From positions 1,426,001 to 1,490,000 of the forward strand of contig CAVVXS010000007.1 of assembly GCA_963752225.1 (NCBI GenBank): a DNA stretch of 64,000 bases, in the 5' to 3' direction. The notes beneath the pieces were generated by a model. The model saw only the letters and a list, made by a program, of their open reading frames with translations, was not told the origin of the DNA and made no database searches. Below, one piece after another: positions 37,720 to 45,118 of the stretch; within the stretch, counting starts at the first letter, position 1, and each line of letters starts with the position of its first letter. The stretch comes from JBBROS01 sp963752225. GTDB taxonomy: Bacteria; Pseudomonadota; Alphaproteobacteria; Acetobacterales; Acetobacteraceae. Both the position numbers and the translations under genes were made by a program.

Positions 37720-38291
37720 GCCATCACCGGTTGATCCGTCACGCTCGCGGCCAGCAACTCGATGCGCAGGCGGGCATACTCTCCTTCGGGCCCCATCACG
37801 GTTTCGGCGGTGATGCCGACCTCCTGCCCGAGGTGCTGCGCCGCTCCCTTGATCACGCCGATCGCGAGCTCGGTCAGCCGCTTGGTGCTGTGATAGCCGA
37901 GCACAAGCACGCGGTCGTCACGCGCCTCGACGGTGAACGTCGGCAGTTCGGCGTCCGGGTAGAGCTTGCGGACCTCGCGCTCATGGAACGTATTGACCTC
38001 CGACAGGATGGTGAACAGGCCGCGCTCGCGGGTGAAGAACTGCCCGGAGTTCTGCACCCAACTGGCGAAGCAGTGCTGGCCGAAGCCGTCCAGCACCTCC
38101 GGCACAAGCGCCCCGGTGACGGCGACATGGGCGCCGACCAGGGCCAGCATCTCGTCGAACGGGTAAGTGCCGACGTTTGTGTAGGCCCCGCCATGCGGCA
38201 ACTCGGCCCGGACGATGATCTCGTCGAGCGCGACTTCGCCGTGCACCTGCTCCACGTGCTTGAAAAATTCGCTGAATACGATGCCCTTCAC
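37695..38291 (-). CDS. H-NOX heme nitric-oxide-binding sensor
   Basis: A 198-residue single-domain heme protein. The start KGIVFSEFFKHVEQVHGE is typical, and the proximal heme ligand is His103 in FHEREVRKLYPDAELP, with Pro117 at the heme-bending position. The propionate-binding motif YxSxR reads Y133-H-S135-T-K137, so Lys replaces the usual Arg. The start is a GTG at 38291 with GGAG 7 nt upstream; longer readings lack homology. Bacterial H-NOX proteins bind NO at picomolar level and control a co-transcribed partner, here the overlapping GGDEF-EAL gene. Divergent from hisB across about 120 bp. Confidence 0.95.
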   Translation of the reverse strand: MKGIVFSEFFKHVEQVHGEVALDEIIVRAELPHGGAYTNVGTYPFDEMLALVGAHVAVTGALVPEVLDGFGQHCFASWVQNSGQFFTRERGLFTILSEVNTFHEREVRKLYPDAELPTFTVEARDDRVLVLGYHSTKRLTELAIGVIKGAAQHLGQEVGITAETVMGPEGEYARLRIELLAASVTDQPVMACPFQTRT

Positions 38292-38410
38292 GCCGGCACT
38301 CCCTCGGCCATGTCGCGCGCAGCATCCCATAACGGCTTTAACGAAGGCTTACCGGCCATTGGCGGCGGGGCCCGGTAGCACCTCGAGGGCGGATAGGTTA
38401 TCAGCCCGCC

Positions 38411-39001
38411 ATGGCCCGCATCGCCGACCTCACCCGCACCACCTCCGAGACCGCGATCACCCTCCGTCTCGACCTCGATGGGAGCGGCCGGGCGCGGGTT
38501 GGGACCGGCATCGGCTTCCTCGACCACATGCTGATCGCTTTGGCCCGGCACGCGCTGTTCGACCTCGACGTCGACGCCAAGGGCGATCTCCATATCGACG
38601 ATCACCACACCACCGAGGACGTGGGCATCGTGCTCGGCCGAGCCTTGGCCGAAGCGCTCGGCGACAAGCGCGGGGTGCGCCGCTACGGCCACGCGGTGGT
38701 GCCGATGGACGAGGCCCTGGTGGACGCCGCCGTGGACCTGTCGGGCCGCCCGTTCCTCGCCTGGTCGGTCGAGTTCGGGCCAGGCAAGATCGGGACGATG
38801 GACACCGAGCTGTTCGAGGAGTTCTTTCGCGCTTTGGCGATGAACGGGCTGATCACCTTGCACGTCACCCAGCGGGCCGGCCGCAACGGCCATCATGTCG
38901 CCGAGGCGGCGTTCAAGGCGGTCGCCCGCGCGCTGCGGGTGGCGGTCGAGCCCGACCCGCGCGCTGCCGACGCCGTGCCGTCCACCAAGGGCAGCCTGTG
39001 A
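38411..39001 (+). CDS. hisB: imidazoleglycerol-phosphate dehydratase
   Basis: A 196-residue monofunctional enzyme for the sixth step of histidine synthesis. The metal-binding repeats are visible: GFLDHML with HAL, then DDHHTTEDVGI, and later RNGHHVAEAAFKA. It lacks the histidinol phosphatase domain of the E. coli fusion, as usual in alphaproteobacteria. It is the first gene of a tightly packed run and its TGA overlaps the next GTG (GTGA). The 120 bp upstream, shared with the H-NOX gene, should carry the promoter; I see no attenuator leader peptide with a His run. Confidence 0.98.
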   Translation: MARIADLTRTTSETAITLRLDLDGSGRARVGTGIGFLDHMLIALARHALFDLDVDAKGDLHIDDHHTTEDVGIVLGRALAEALGDKRGVRRYGHAVVPMDEALVDAAVDLSGRPFLAWSVEFGPGKIGTMDTELFEEFFRALAMNGLITLHVTQRAGRNGHHVAEAAFKAVARALRVAVEPDPRAADAVPSTKGSL

Positions 39002-39369
39002 AGTCGTTCACCGCCCACCTCAAGCCGGGCCGCGAGCCGGTGCTGCTGCCGGACGCGTTCGCCTGGGGCGCGTTCCTGTTCGGCCCGCTCTGGTTCGCCG
39101 CCCACCGCGCTTGGGTGATCGCCGCGCTCGACCTGCTGCTGGTCCTCCTGGTGGCCGTGCTGCTGCCGGCGCCGGCCGGCCCGGTGGTGCAGTTCGGCAT
39201 TGCCCTCCTGGCCGGCCTGCTCGGGCGCGACGGGCTGCGCTGGGGCTTGGAGCGGGACGGCTACACCATGGCGCATGTGCTGGCGGCACGCGACGCCGAC
39301 GCCGCCCTGGGCCGCCTGCTGACGTATCGGCCGGAGATCGCCGCGGGCATGGCCGCGGCCCTGCTGTGA
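38998..39369 (+). CDS. DUF2628 membrane protein in the his operon
   Basis: A 123-residue protein. It begins with KSFTAHLKPGREPVLLPDAFAWGAFLFGPLWFAAHRAW, spread over residues 2-39, the DUF2628 signature of a polar start with PxxFxWxAFxFGPLWxL, then two or three hydrophobic helices (LDLLLVLLVAVLLP, IALLAGLLG). The start is a GTG at 38998 overlapping the hisB stop, and its end overlaps hisH (TGATG), so it is translated with the pathway genes. Its job is unknown and it is not a histidine enzyme. Such DUF2628 genes occur between hisB and hisH in related genomes as far as I recall; that needs checking. Confidence 0.85.
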   Translation: MKSFTAHLKPGREPVLLPDAFAWGAFLFGPLWFAAHRAWVIAALDLLLVLLVAVLLPAPAGPVVQFGIALLAGLLGRDGLRWGLERDGYTMAHVLAARDADAALGRLLTYRPEIAAGMAAALL

Positions 39370-40004
39370 TGCGCGTCGCGGTCGTCGATTACGGCAGCGG
39401 CAACCTGGCGTCGGCCGCCCGCGCCCTTGCGCACGCCGCCGACCGCGAGGGGCTCGACGCGGCCGTCGCCATCACCGCCGACGCTGCGGCGGTGGAAGCG
39501 GCCGACCGCGTCGTGCTGCCGGGTCAGGGCGCCTTCGCCGACTGCGCTGCCGGCCTCGCCGCGGTTCCGGGCCTGCGCGACGCGATCTTCGCCAGCGCCG
39601 AGCGCGGCCGCCCCTTCCTGGGCATCTGCGTCGGCATGCAGCTGATGGCAGAGCGCGGCCTCGAACACCGCACCACACCGGGATTCGGCTGGATCGGCGG
39701 CGACGTCGCGGCCATGGCGGCCGAGGGCCTGCGCCTGCCGCAAATGGGCTGGAACGGGCTCGACTTCGTGCCTGGCGCCCACCCGTTGCTCGATGGCCTC
39801 GTGCCCGGCGACCACGCCTACTTCGTGCACAGCTACGCGCTGCAGCCGACCCGGCCGGCCGAGGTGCTCGCCACGACCGAGTATGGCGGCCCGGTCGCCG
39901 CCTTGGTGGCGCACGAGAACCGCGCCGGCACCCAATTCCACGTTGAAAAGAGCCAGGCGGTGGGCTTGCGCATCCTCGGCAACTTCCTCCGGTGGTCGCC
40001 GTGA
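39369..40004 (+). CDS. hisH: imidazole glycerol phosphate synthase glutaminase subunit
   Basis: A 211-residue class I glutamine amidotransferase that supplies ammonia to HisF. The catalytic triad is Cys87 in LGICVGMQL, His191 and Glu193. The last two lie in QFHVEKSQ, whereas nearly all HisH read QFHPEKS, so Pro192 is replaced by Val while both catalytic residues are kept. DYGSGNL at the N-terminus and PGQGAFADC are normal. The ATG shares bases with the DUF2628 stop. Its partner HisF is encoded three genes on. Confidence 0.97.
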   Translation: MRVAVVDYGSGNLASAARALAHAADREGLDAAVAITADAAAVEAADRVVLPGQGAFADCAAGLAAVPGLRDAIFASAERGRPFLGICVGMQLMAERGLEHRTTPGFGWIGGDVAAMAAEGLRLPQMGWNGLDFVPGAHPLLDGLVPGDHAYFVHSYALQPTRPAEVLATTEYGGPVAALVAHENRAGTQFHVEKSQAVGLRILGNFLRWSP

Positions 40005-40558
40005 CCGGCGTCGACACCGCCCCCGCCCACAGCCTGCTGGTCGAGCGCACCAGCGAGCTGTCCGACGACGACATCGAGGCGCTGTGCGAGGCCGCCGACG
40101 CCGCGATCCTGGAGGGTGGCGGCTTCGGCTGGGTCAAGTCGCCGGGCCGTTTGTCGCTCGCCCGCTATTTCCGCGGCGTGCTGCTGGTGCCGGAGCGCGA
40201 GTTGTTCGTGGCCCGGCTCGACGGCGTCATCGTCGGCAGCGCGCAGCTGGTGCGGCCGCCGCGCAACAACGAGGCGCAGGCCTTCGCCGCGACCCTCATG
40301 CACGCCTTCACCGCCCCCTACGCCCGCGGCCACGGCCTCGCCCGCATGCTGACCAACCGGGTCGAGGATGGCGCCCGCGCCTTGGGCTACCAGGTGCTGA
40401 ACCTCGACGTGCGCGAAACCCAGGAAGCGGCGATCCGCATGTACGAGGGCCTCGGCTACGAGCGCTGGGGCATCCACCCCTGCTACGCCCGCGTCGGCGG
40501 CCGCTCGATCCGCGGCTTCTACTACCACAAGATGCTCCAAACCGAGCCGAAGACGTGA
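40001..40558 (+). CDS. GNAT-family N-acetyltransferase
   Basis: A 185-residue acyltransferase inserted between hisH and hisA. The GNAT core is clear: the acetyl-CoA pyrophosphate loop in ARGHGLARMLTNRV (the Q/RxxGxG/A motif), then LNLDVRETQEAAIRMYEGLGYERWG, the motif B helix typical of the family. The start is a GTG at 40001 overlapping the hisH stop (GTGA), and its own stop overlaps hisA the same way, so it is co-translated with the his genes. The substrate is unknown; it need not be part of histidine synthesis. An earlier GTG at 39992 is possible. Confidence 0.88.
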   Translation: MTGVDTAPAHSLLVERTSELSDDDIEALCEAADAAILEGGGFGWVKSPGRLSLARYFRGVLLVPERELFVARLDGVIVGSAQLVRPPRNNEAQAFAATLMHAFTAPYARGHGLARMLTNRVEDGARALGYQVLNLDVRETQEAAIRMYEGLGYERWGIHPCYARVGGRSIRGFYYHKMLQTEPKT

Positions 40559-41295
40559 GTCTCGTGCTTTATCCCGCCATCGACTTGAAGGACGGCGCCT
40601 GCGTCAGGCTGCGCCGAGGCGAGATGGACGGCGCCACCGTCTACTCCGACGACCCCGGGGCCCAGGCCCGGGCCTGGCAGGACGCGGGCTGCGAATGGCT
40701 GCACGTCGTCGACCTCAACGGCGCCTTCGCCGGCCGGCCCGTCAACGCCGCCGCGGTTGCCGCCATCCTCGCCGCCGCCACCGTCCCGGTGCAGCTCGGC
40801 GGCGGCATCCGCGACATGGCGGGCGTGGCCGCCTGGCTCGACCGCGGCGTCGCCCGGGTGATCCTCGGCAGCGCCGCGCTGAAGACCCCGGCGCTGGTGC
40901 ACAACGCTTGCCGCGCCTTTCCCGGCCGCATCGCCGTCGGCATCGACGCCCGCGACGGCATGGTCGCCGCCGAGGGCTGGGCCGAAACCTCCGACGTCGC
41001 CGCCGCCGAGCTCGCGCTCCGCTTCGAGGATGCCGGGGTGGCGGCGATCATCTACACCGACATTGCCCGCGACGGCATGCTGTCCGGCCTCAATCTCGAG
41101 CAGACCCGGGCGCTGGCCGACCGCCTGCGCACGCCGGTGGTCGCCAGCGGCGGTGTCGGCTCGTTGGCCGACCTCACGGCGTTGCGCGATGTGGCCCGGA
41201 CCGCCACCGGCACAATCGCCGGCGTCATCGTCGGCCGGGCGCTTTACGACGGTCGCGTGAACCTGGCCGAGGCGCTCGTCACGCTCGGGCGATAA
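40555..41295 (+). CDS. hisA: ProFAR isomerase, histidine biosynthesis
   Basis: A 246-residue TIM barrel performing the Amadori rearrangement of ProFAR. The catalytic acid Asp8 lies in YPAIDLKDGACVRL and the general base in GIDARDGMV. VQLGGGIRDM and VVASGGVGSLAD are the phosphate-binding loops. The start is a GTG at 40555 that overlaps the preceding stop as GTGA. It is the last of five overlapping genes, followed by an 80-bp gap before hisF. Confidence 0.98.
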   Translation: MSLVLYPAIDLKDGACVRLRRGEMDGATVYSDDPGAQARAWQDAGCEWLHVVDLNGAFAGRPVNAAAVAAILAAATVPVQLGGGIRDMAGVAAWLDRGVARVILGSAALKTPALVHNACRAFPGRIAVGIDARDGMVAAEGWAETSDVAAAELALRFEDAGVAAIIYTDIARDGMLSGLNLEQTRALADRLRTPVVASGGVGSLADLTALRDVARTATGTIAGVIVGRALYDGRVNLAEALVTLGR

Positions 41296-41340
41296 GCGCG
41301 TGAATGGTCTAGCTGAGGGTGCCGCCGATCGCTCATCCGC

Positions 41341-41367
41341 TTGCAACGACTCGGAGCGGCTTATCTA
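41341..41367 (+). promoter_or_regulatory. possible promoter for hisF
   Basis: In the only real gap of the his cluster, TTGCAA (41341-41346) and TATCTA (41362-41367) are spaced by 15 bp (16 if CTTGCA is used), close to a sigma-70 pattern. The -10 element ends 8 bp before the hisF ATG, which would give a nearly leaderless message, and no ribosome binding site precedes that ATG. The match may be chance. Confidence 0.25.
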
Positions 41368-41375
41368 AGCACCTC

Positions 41376-42149
41376 ATGTTGAAGCTGCGAATCATTCCGT
41401 GCCTCGATGTGAAGGACGGCCGCGTCGTGAAGGGCGTCAATTTCGTTTCGCTGCGTGACGCCGGCGACCCGGTGGAGCAGGCGGCGGTCTATGACGCTGC
41501 CGGCGCCGACGAGCTGACCTTCCTCGACATCACCGCCAGCCACGAGAACCGCGACACCATCCTCGACGTCGTCGCCCGGACCGCCGCGCGGGTGTTCCTG
41601 CCGCTTACGGTGGGCGGCGGGGTGCGCTCGACCGAGGACATGCGGCGGCTGCTGCTGGCCGGCGCCGACAAGTGCAGCATGAACTCCGCCGCCGTCGCCC
41701 GTCCCGAGCTGGTGCGTGAGGCCGGCGAGAAGTTCGGCAGCCAATGCGTGGTGGTCGCGGTCGACGCGCGGCAGGCTGGCCCGGGGCGCTGGGAGGTGTT
41801 CACCCATGGCGGCCGCACGCCGACCGGCATCGACGCCGTGGATTGGTGCCGGCAGGTCGCCTCACTCGGCGCCGGCGAGATCCTGCTGACCAGCATGGAC
41901 CGCGACGGCACCGGGACCGGGTTCGACCTCGATCTGCTGCGGGCGGTGTGCGGCGCGGTGCGGCTGCCGGTGGTGGCGTCGGGCGGCGTCGGCAGCCTTG
42001 CGCATTTCGTCGACGGTGCCCGCGCCGGCGCCACCGGGCTGCTGGCCGCCAGCGTCTTCCATTTCGGGACCTTCACCGTGCCGCAGGTGAAGGCGGCGCT
42101 GGCCGCGGCCGGGCTGCCGGTCCGGCCGGAACGGACGATCGCGGCATGA
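41376..42149 (+). CDS. hisF: imidazole glycerol phosphate synthase cyclase subunit
   Basis: A 257-residue TIM barrel that, with HisH, makes imidazole glycerol phosphate and AICAR. Catalytic Asp11 lies in IIPCLDVKDGRVVKGVNF and the second in VVVAVDARQ. VGGGVRSTEDM and SGGVGSLAHF are the phosphate loops. ATG 41376 gives MLKLRIIPCLDV, the standard start. No ribosome binding site is obvious. Its TGA overlaps the hisE ATG. Confidence 0.98.
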   Translation: MLKLRIIPCLDVKDGRVVKGVNFVSLRDAGDPVEQAAVYDAAGADELTFLDITASHENRDTILDVVARTAARVFLPLTVGGGVRSTEDMRRLLLAGADKCSMNSAAVARPELVREAGEKFGSQCVVVAVDARQAGPGRWEVFTHGGRTPTGIDAVDWCRQVASLGAGEILLTSMDRDGTGTGFDLDLLRAVCGAVRLPVVASGGVGSLAHFVDGARAGATGLLAASVFHFGTFTVPQVKAALAAAGLPVRPERTIAA

Positions 42150-42577
42150 AGAAGCCCGGGCGCAAGGCCGCCGCCGTTCCGCTGCCGGCGGTGGTGGCGA
42201 AGAAGAAGGGCGCCAAGCCGTCGCCGCCGGACTCCGGCGCCGACGTGCTCGACCGGCTTTACGCCACGGTGATGGAGCGCCGCACCGCCGACCCGGCGCG
42301 CAGCCATTCCGCCCGCCTGCTGTCGCGTGGCACCGCCAAGGTCGCGCAAAAGTTCGGCGAGGAAGCGGTCGAGTGCTTGATCGAGGCCGTCGCCGGCAAC
42401 CCTGCGGCCTTGATCGGCGAAAGCGCCGACGTGCTTTACCACCTGCTTGTGATGTGGGTCGCGAGCGGCGTCACACCCGACCAGGTCTGGGCCGAATTGC
42501 GCCGCCGCGAGGGCGTCAGCGGCGTCGACGAGAAGGCCGCCCGGCTGCGCCCGGTCGGCACCTCGAAGATCCCCTGA
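42146..42577 (+). CDS. hisE: phosphoribosyl-ATP pyrophosphohydrolase
   Basis: A 143-residue enzyme of the second histidine step. The MazG-like helical core carries SHSARLLSRGTAKVAQKFGEEAVECLIEA and ESADVLYHLLVMW, with the metal-binding Glu and Asp residues (EEAVE, ESAD). The protein is about 30 residues longer than usual because of a Lys/Pro/Ala-rich N-terminal tail (residues 1-32). The ATG overlaps the hisF stop (ATGA). hisI, its usual partner step, is not in the window. Confidence 0.95.
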   Translation: MKKPGRKAAAVPLPAVVAKKKGAKPSPPDSGADVLDRLYATVMERRTADPARSHSARLLSRGTAKVAQKFGEEAVECLIEAVAGNPAALIGESADVLYHLLVMWVASGVTPDQVWAELRRREGVSGVDEKAARLRPVGTSKIP

Positions 42578-42589
42578 CACCCGGCCGGT

Positions 42590-42799
42590 TCAAGGCCCGG
42601 CCACGGCCAGCGCAGCCTCGAACCCGTCACCCGCGGTGTGGTCGTTGCCCGGAAACAGCAGGCACAAACCGAGCCCGACAACGACGATGAACAGAGTCGC
42701 GAGCAGCGCGCGGCGGATTTCCCGGCGCTCGTCGTCGCGGAACTCCGGGCTGAAATTCGTGATTGGTTTGACGTCGAACCACTTGCGATCGATGTTCAT
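42590..42799 (-). CDS. small single-helix membrane protein
   Basis: A 69-residue protein of unknown function: a polar, charged N-terminus (NIDRKWFDVKPITNF, then EFRDDERREIRR), one membrane helix at about 31-47 (ALLATLFIVVVGLGLCLLF) and a short polar tail. Positive residues before the helix suggest an inside N-terminus. GGAG lies about 8 nt before ATG 42799, which supports a real gene and this start. It converges on hisE and is divergent from the sensor kinase gene over 230 bp in which I see no other gene. Confidence 0.7.
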   Translation of the reverse strand: MNIDRKWFDVKPITNFSPEFRDDERREIRRALLATLFIVVVGLGLCLLFPGNDHTAGDGFEAALAVAGP

Positions 42800-43030
42800 G
42801 AGCTTCACTCCGGCTGGGACCGACCGCACCCTGCTCCGCCCGCATCGGCCGCGATGTGACACGCATCACATCGCAGCAGGCCGTCCCGCTTCGAAGTGTT
42901 CGGCGTTCAAAGCTCGCCGGGGCCTGGCAGGCCGCGGAGAAGTTCGCGTCCTGCTCGAGCAACAACCAACCAAACAAACCGGATCGGTTCGGTCGGACTG
43001 GCGGCGGCTGCCTGACCGGGCGCCAAACCG

Positions 43031-44677
43031 ATGAGGGCACGGCCCAGGCTTCCGCGCATCCGACCGGCCGCGCTACGTAGGGCGCGGTCACGGTCGGAGC
43101 GCCCCATCATCGCCGAATTCGCCGCACCTCCGCCGCTGCCCGGGTCCCCGATTGCGCTGCTGCGGCGGCATTTCGCCGCCATCCTCGCCATTACGGTCGG
43201 GATGGCGCTCGCGGTCGCATTGGTGGCCGCATCCGTCCTGCTTGCCGCCCGCAACGACGCTGCCGTCGAGCGTGTCGCGCGGGCACAGCAGGCCCGGGCG
43301 GCGCTGGCCGGCACGCTGAGCGCGCTCGAGAGCGCCGAAACCGGGCAGCGCGGCTACCTGCTGACCCACAAGGACAACTATCTCGCGCCCTACAACACCG
43401 GCGTGCGCGATGCGCCGGCGGCGCTCGACCGGCTCCAGGCTGCGCTCAGCCGGGCGGACGGCGCCGCCGACGCCGCCACGCCGGTGGCCGAACTGCGCCG
43501 CCTCGCCGCCGAGAAGCTCGAGGAGCTCGCCCAGACCCTGGCGCTGGCGAAAGACGGCGACCACGCCGGCTCGCTCGACATCGTCCAATCCGACCGGGGC
43601 GAACGCGACATGGATGCGATCCGCAAGCTGGTCGCCGCACTCGACGCCCGGCAGGAGCAGGTGCTGTCCGAGCAGGTCGCGGTGGTCAACCGGTCCGGCC
43701 GGCTGCTGGTCGCGGCCGACACGCTGGGCCTGGTGATGGTGGCGCTGATCGCGGCCGGCGTCGGATGGGGCGCCTGGCGGGCGTTCGGCGCCATGCGCGC
43801 CACCTCGACGGAGCTGTCCGCCGCTTACGCCGCCCTGCGGCAATCGAGCGAAACCCTGGAAGACCGGGTGCGCGACCGCACCGCGGAGCTGACCGAGGCC
43901 AACGAGGAGATCCAGCGCTTCGCCTACATCGTGTCGCACGACCTGCGTGCGCCGCTGGTCAACATCATGGGCTTCACGAGCGAGATGGAGGCCGCCGCGA
44001 CCACCTTGCGCCTCTTCGTCGACCGCGCCGCCGAGCAGGATCCGGACGGCAGCCGCGACGCGGTCCTCGCCGCGCACGAGGACATTCCGGAGTCGATCGG
44101 CTTCATCAAGACCTCGGCCGCCAAGATGGACCGCCTGATCGGCGCCATCCTGAAGCTGTCGCGCGAGGGCCGCCGGGTGCTGAGCGCCGAGCCGGTGGCG
44201 ATGCGGCCGCTGCTGGAAGGGATCGCCGCCAGCCTGCAGCATCAGGCCGACGCCCGCGGCGCGGAGTTCAAGGTCGGCACGCTGCCGGACGTGGTCTCGG
44301 ACCGGCTGGTGCTGGAGCAGGTGTTCTCGAACCTACTGGAGAACGCGTTGAAATACGGCAAGCCCGGCCGCCCGGGCCGGATCGTCGTGTCGGGCCGGGC
44401 GTCGGGGCGAATGGCGGTGTTCACCGTCGAGGACAACGGCCGCGGCATTGCCGGACGCGACCTCGAGCGGGTGTTCGAGCTGTTCCGCCGCGCCGGCGAC
44501 CAGAGCGTGCCCGGCGAAGGCATCGGCCTCGCCCACGTGCGCGCCTTGGTGCGGCGGCTGGGCGGCCGCATCGATTGCGTGTCGCGCGAAGACGTGGGAT
44601 CGACCTTCCGGGTCGAAATCCCCCGCACCGGCGGGGTCGCGGACCCGGTCAAGCTGCGGGAGCACGCCGAGTCATGA
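43031..44677 (+). CDS. CHASE3-domain sensor histidine kinase
   Basis: A 548-residue membrane kinase. Helix one is at about 48-72, a periplasmic CHASE3-like helical sensor with ALESAETGQRGYLLT (about 98-112) follows, and helix two is at about 230-250. Then comes a coiled linker and a HisKA domain with the phosphorylated His303 in YIVSHDLRAPLVNIMGF. The ATPase part has NLLENALKYG (N-box), DNGRGI and GEGIGLAHVRALVRRLGG. The pattern resembles the phytochrome-like HK group that pairs with Rcp1-type regulators. The stop overlaps the next gene's ATG (ATGA), so kinase and regulator are coupled. The signal is unknown. Confidence 0.93.
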   Translation: MRARPRLPRIRPAALRRARSRSERPIIAEFAAPPPLPGSPIALLRRHFAAILAITVGMALAVALVAASVLLAARNDAAVERVARAQQARAALAGTLSALESAETGQRGYLLTHKDNYLAPYNTGVRDAPAALDRLQAALSRADGAADAATPVAELRRLAAEKLEELAQTLALAKDGDHAGSLDIVQSDRGERDMDAIRKLVAALDARQEQVLSEQVAVVNRSGRLLVAADTLGLVMVALIAAGVGWGAWRAFGAMRATSTELSAAYAALRQSSETLEDRVRDRTAELTEANEEIQRFAYIVSHDLRAPLVNIMGFTSEMEAAATTLRLFVDRAAEQDPDGSRDAVLAAHEDIPESIGFIKTSAAKMDRLIGAILKLSREGRRVLSAEPVAMRPLLEGIAASLQHQADARGAEFKVGTLPDVVSDRLVLEQVFSNLLENALKYGKPGRPGRIVVSGRASGRMAVFTVEDNGRGIAGRDLERVFELFRRAGDQSVPGEGIGLAHVRALVRRLGGRIDCVSREDVGSTFRVEIPRTGGVADPVKLREHAES

Positions 44678-45114
44678 ACGCCGTCGCGGTAACGATTCTG
44701 CTGATCGAGGACGATCCCGGCCACGCGCGGCTGATCGAAAAAAACGTCCGCCGCGCTGGCGTCAACAATGATATCGTGCCGTTCACCGACGGCACCTCCG
44801 CCGTCGCCTACCTGTTCGCACGCGACGACGCCGGACGCCGCACCGCGCGCAACTCGCTGCTGGTGCTGCTTGATCTTAACCTGCCCGACATGAGTGGGAT
44901 CGACATCTTGCGCCGTATCAAGGAGGACGAACACCTGAAGCGGGTACCGGTCGTCGTGCTGACCACGACCGACGACAAGGTGGAGATCCAGCGCTGCTAC
45001 GACCTCGGCTGCAACGTCTACATCACCAAGCCGGTCGACTATGAAGGGTTCGCGACCGCGATCCGCCAGCTCGGCCTGTTCCTGTCGGTGATGCAGGTGC
45101 CCGAACCGTCCTGA
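44674..45114 (+). CDS. single-domain response regulator (Rcp1-like)
   Basis: A 146-residue receiver with no output domain. The acidic pocket is IEDDPGHARL, the phosphoacceptor is Asp67 in VLLDLNLPDMSG, the conserved Thr in VVVLTTTDD and Lys in YITKPVDYEGF. It resembles Rcp1-type regulators. Being without an output domain, it probably passes phosphate on or acts by protein contact. It overlaps the kinase gene by 4 bp and lies 4 bp before the third gene, which suggests a phosphorelay. Confidence 0.95.
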   Translation: MNAVAVTILLIEDDPGHARLIEKNVRRAGVNNDIVPFTDGTSAVAYLFARDDAGRRTARNSLLVLLDLNLPDMSGIDILRRIKEDEHLKRVPVVVLTTTDDKVEIQRCYDLGCNVYITKPVDYEGFATAIRQLGLFLSVMQVPEPS

Positions 45115-45118
45115 CGGC

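Noticed and set aside
42800..43030. Possible tRNA or riboswitch in the gap before the sensor kinase
   Set aside because: No cloverleaf, no known aptamer core and no expression platform could be seen.
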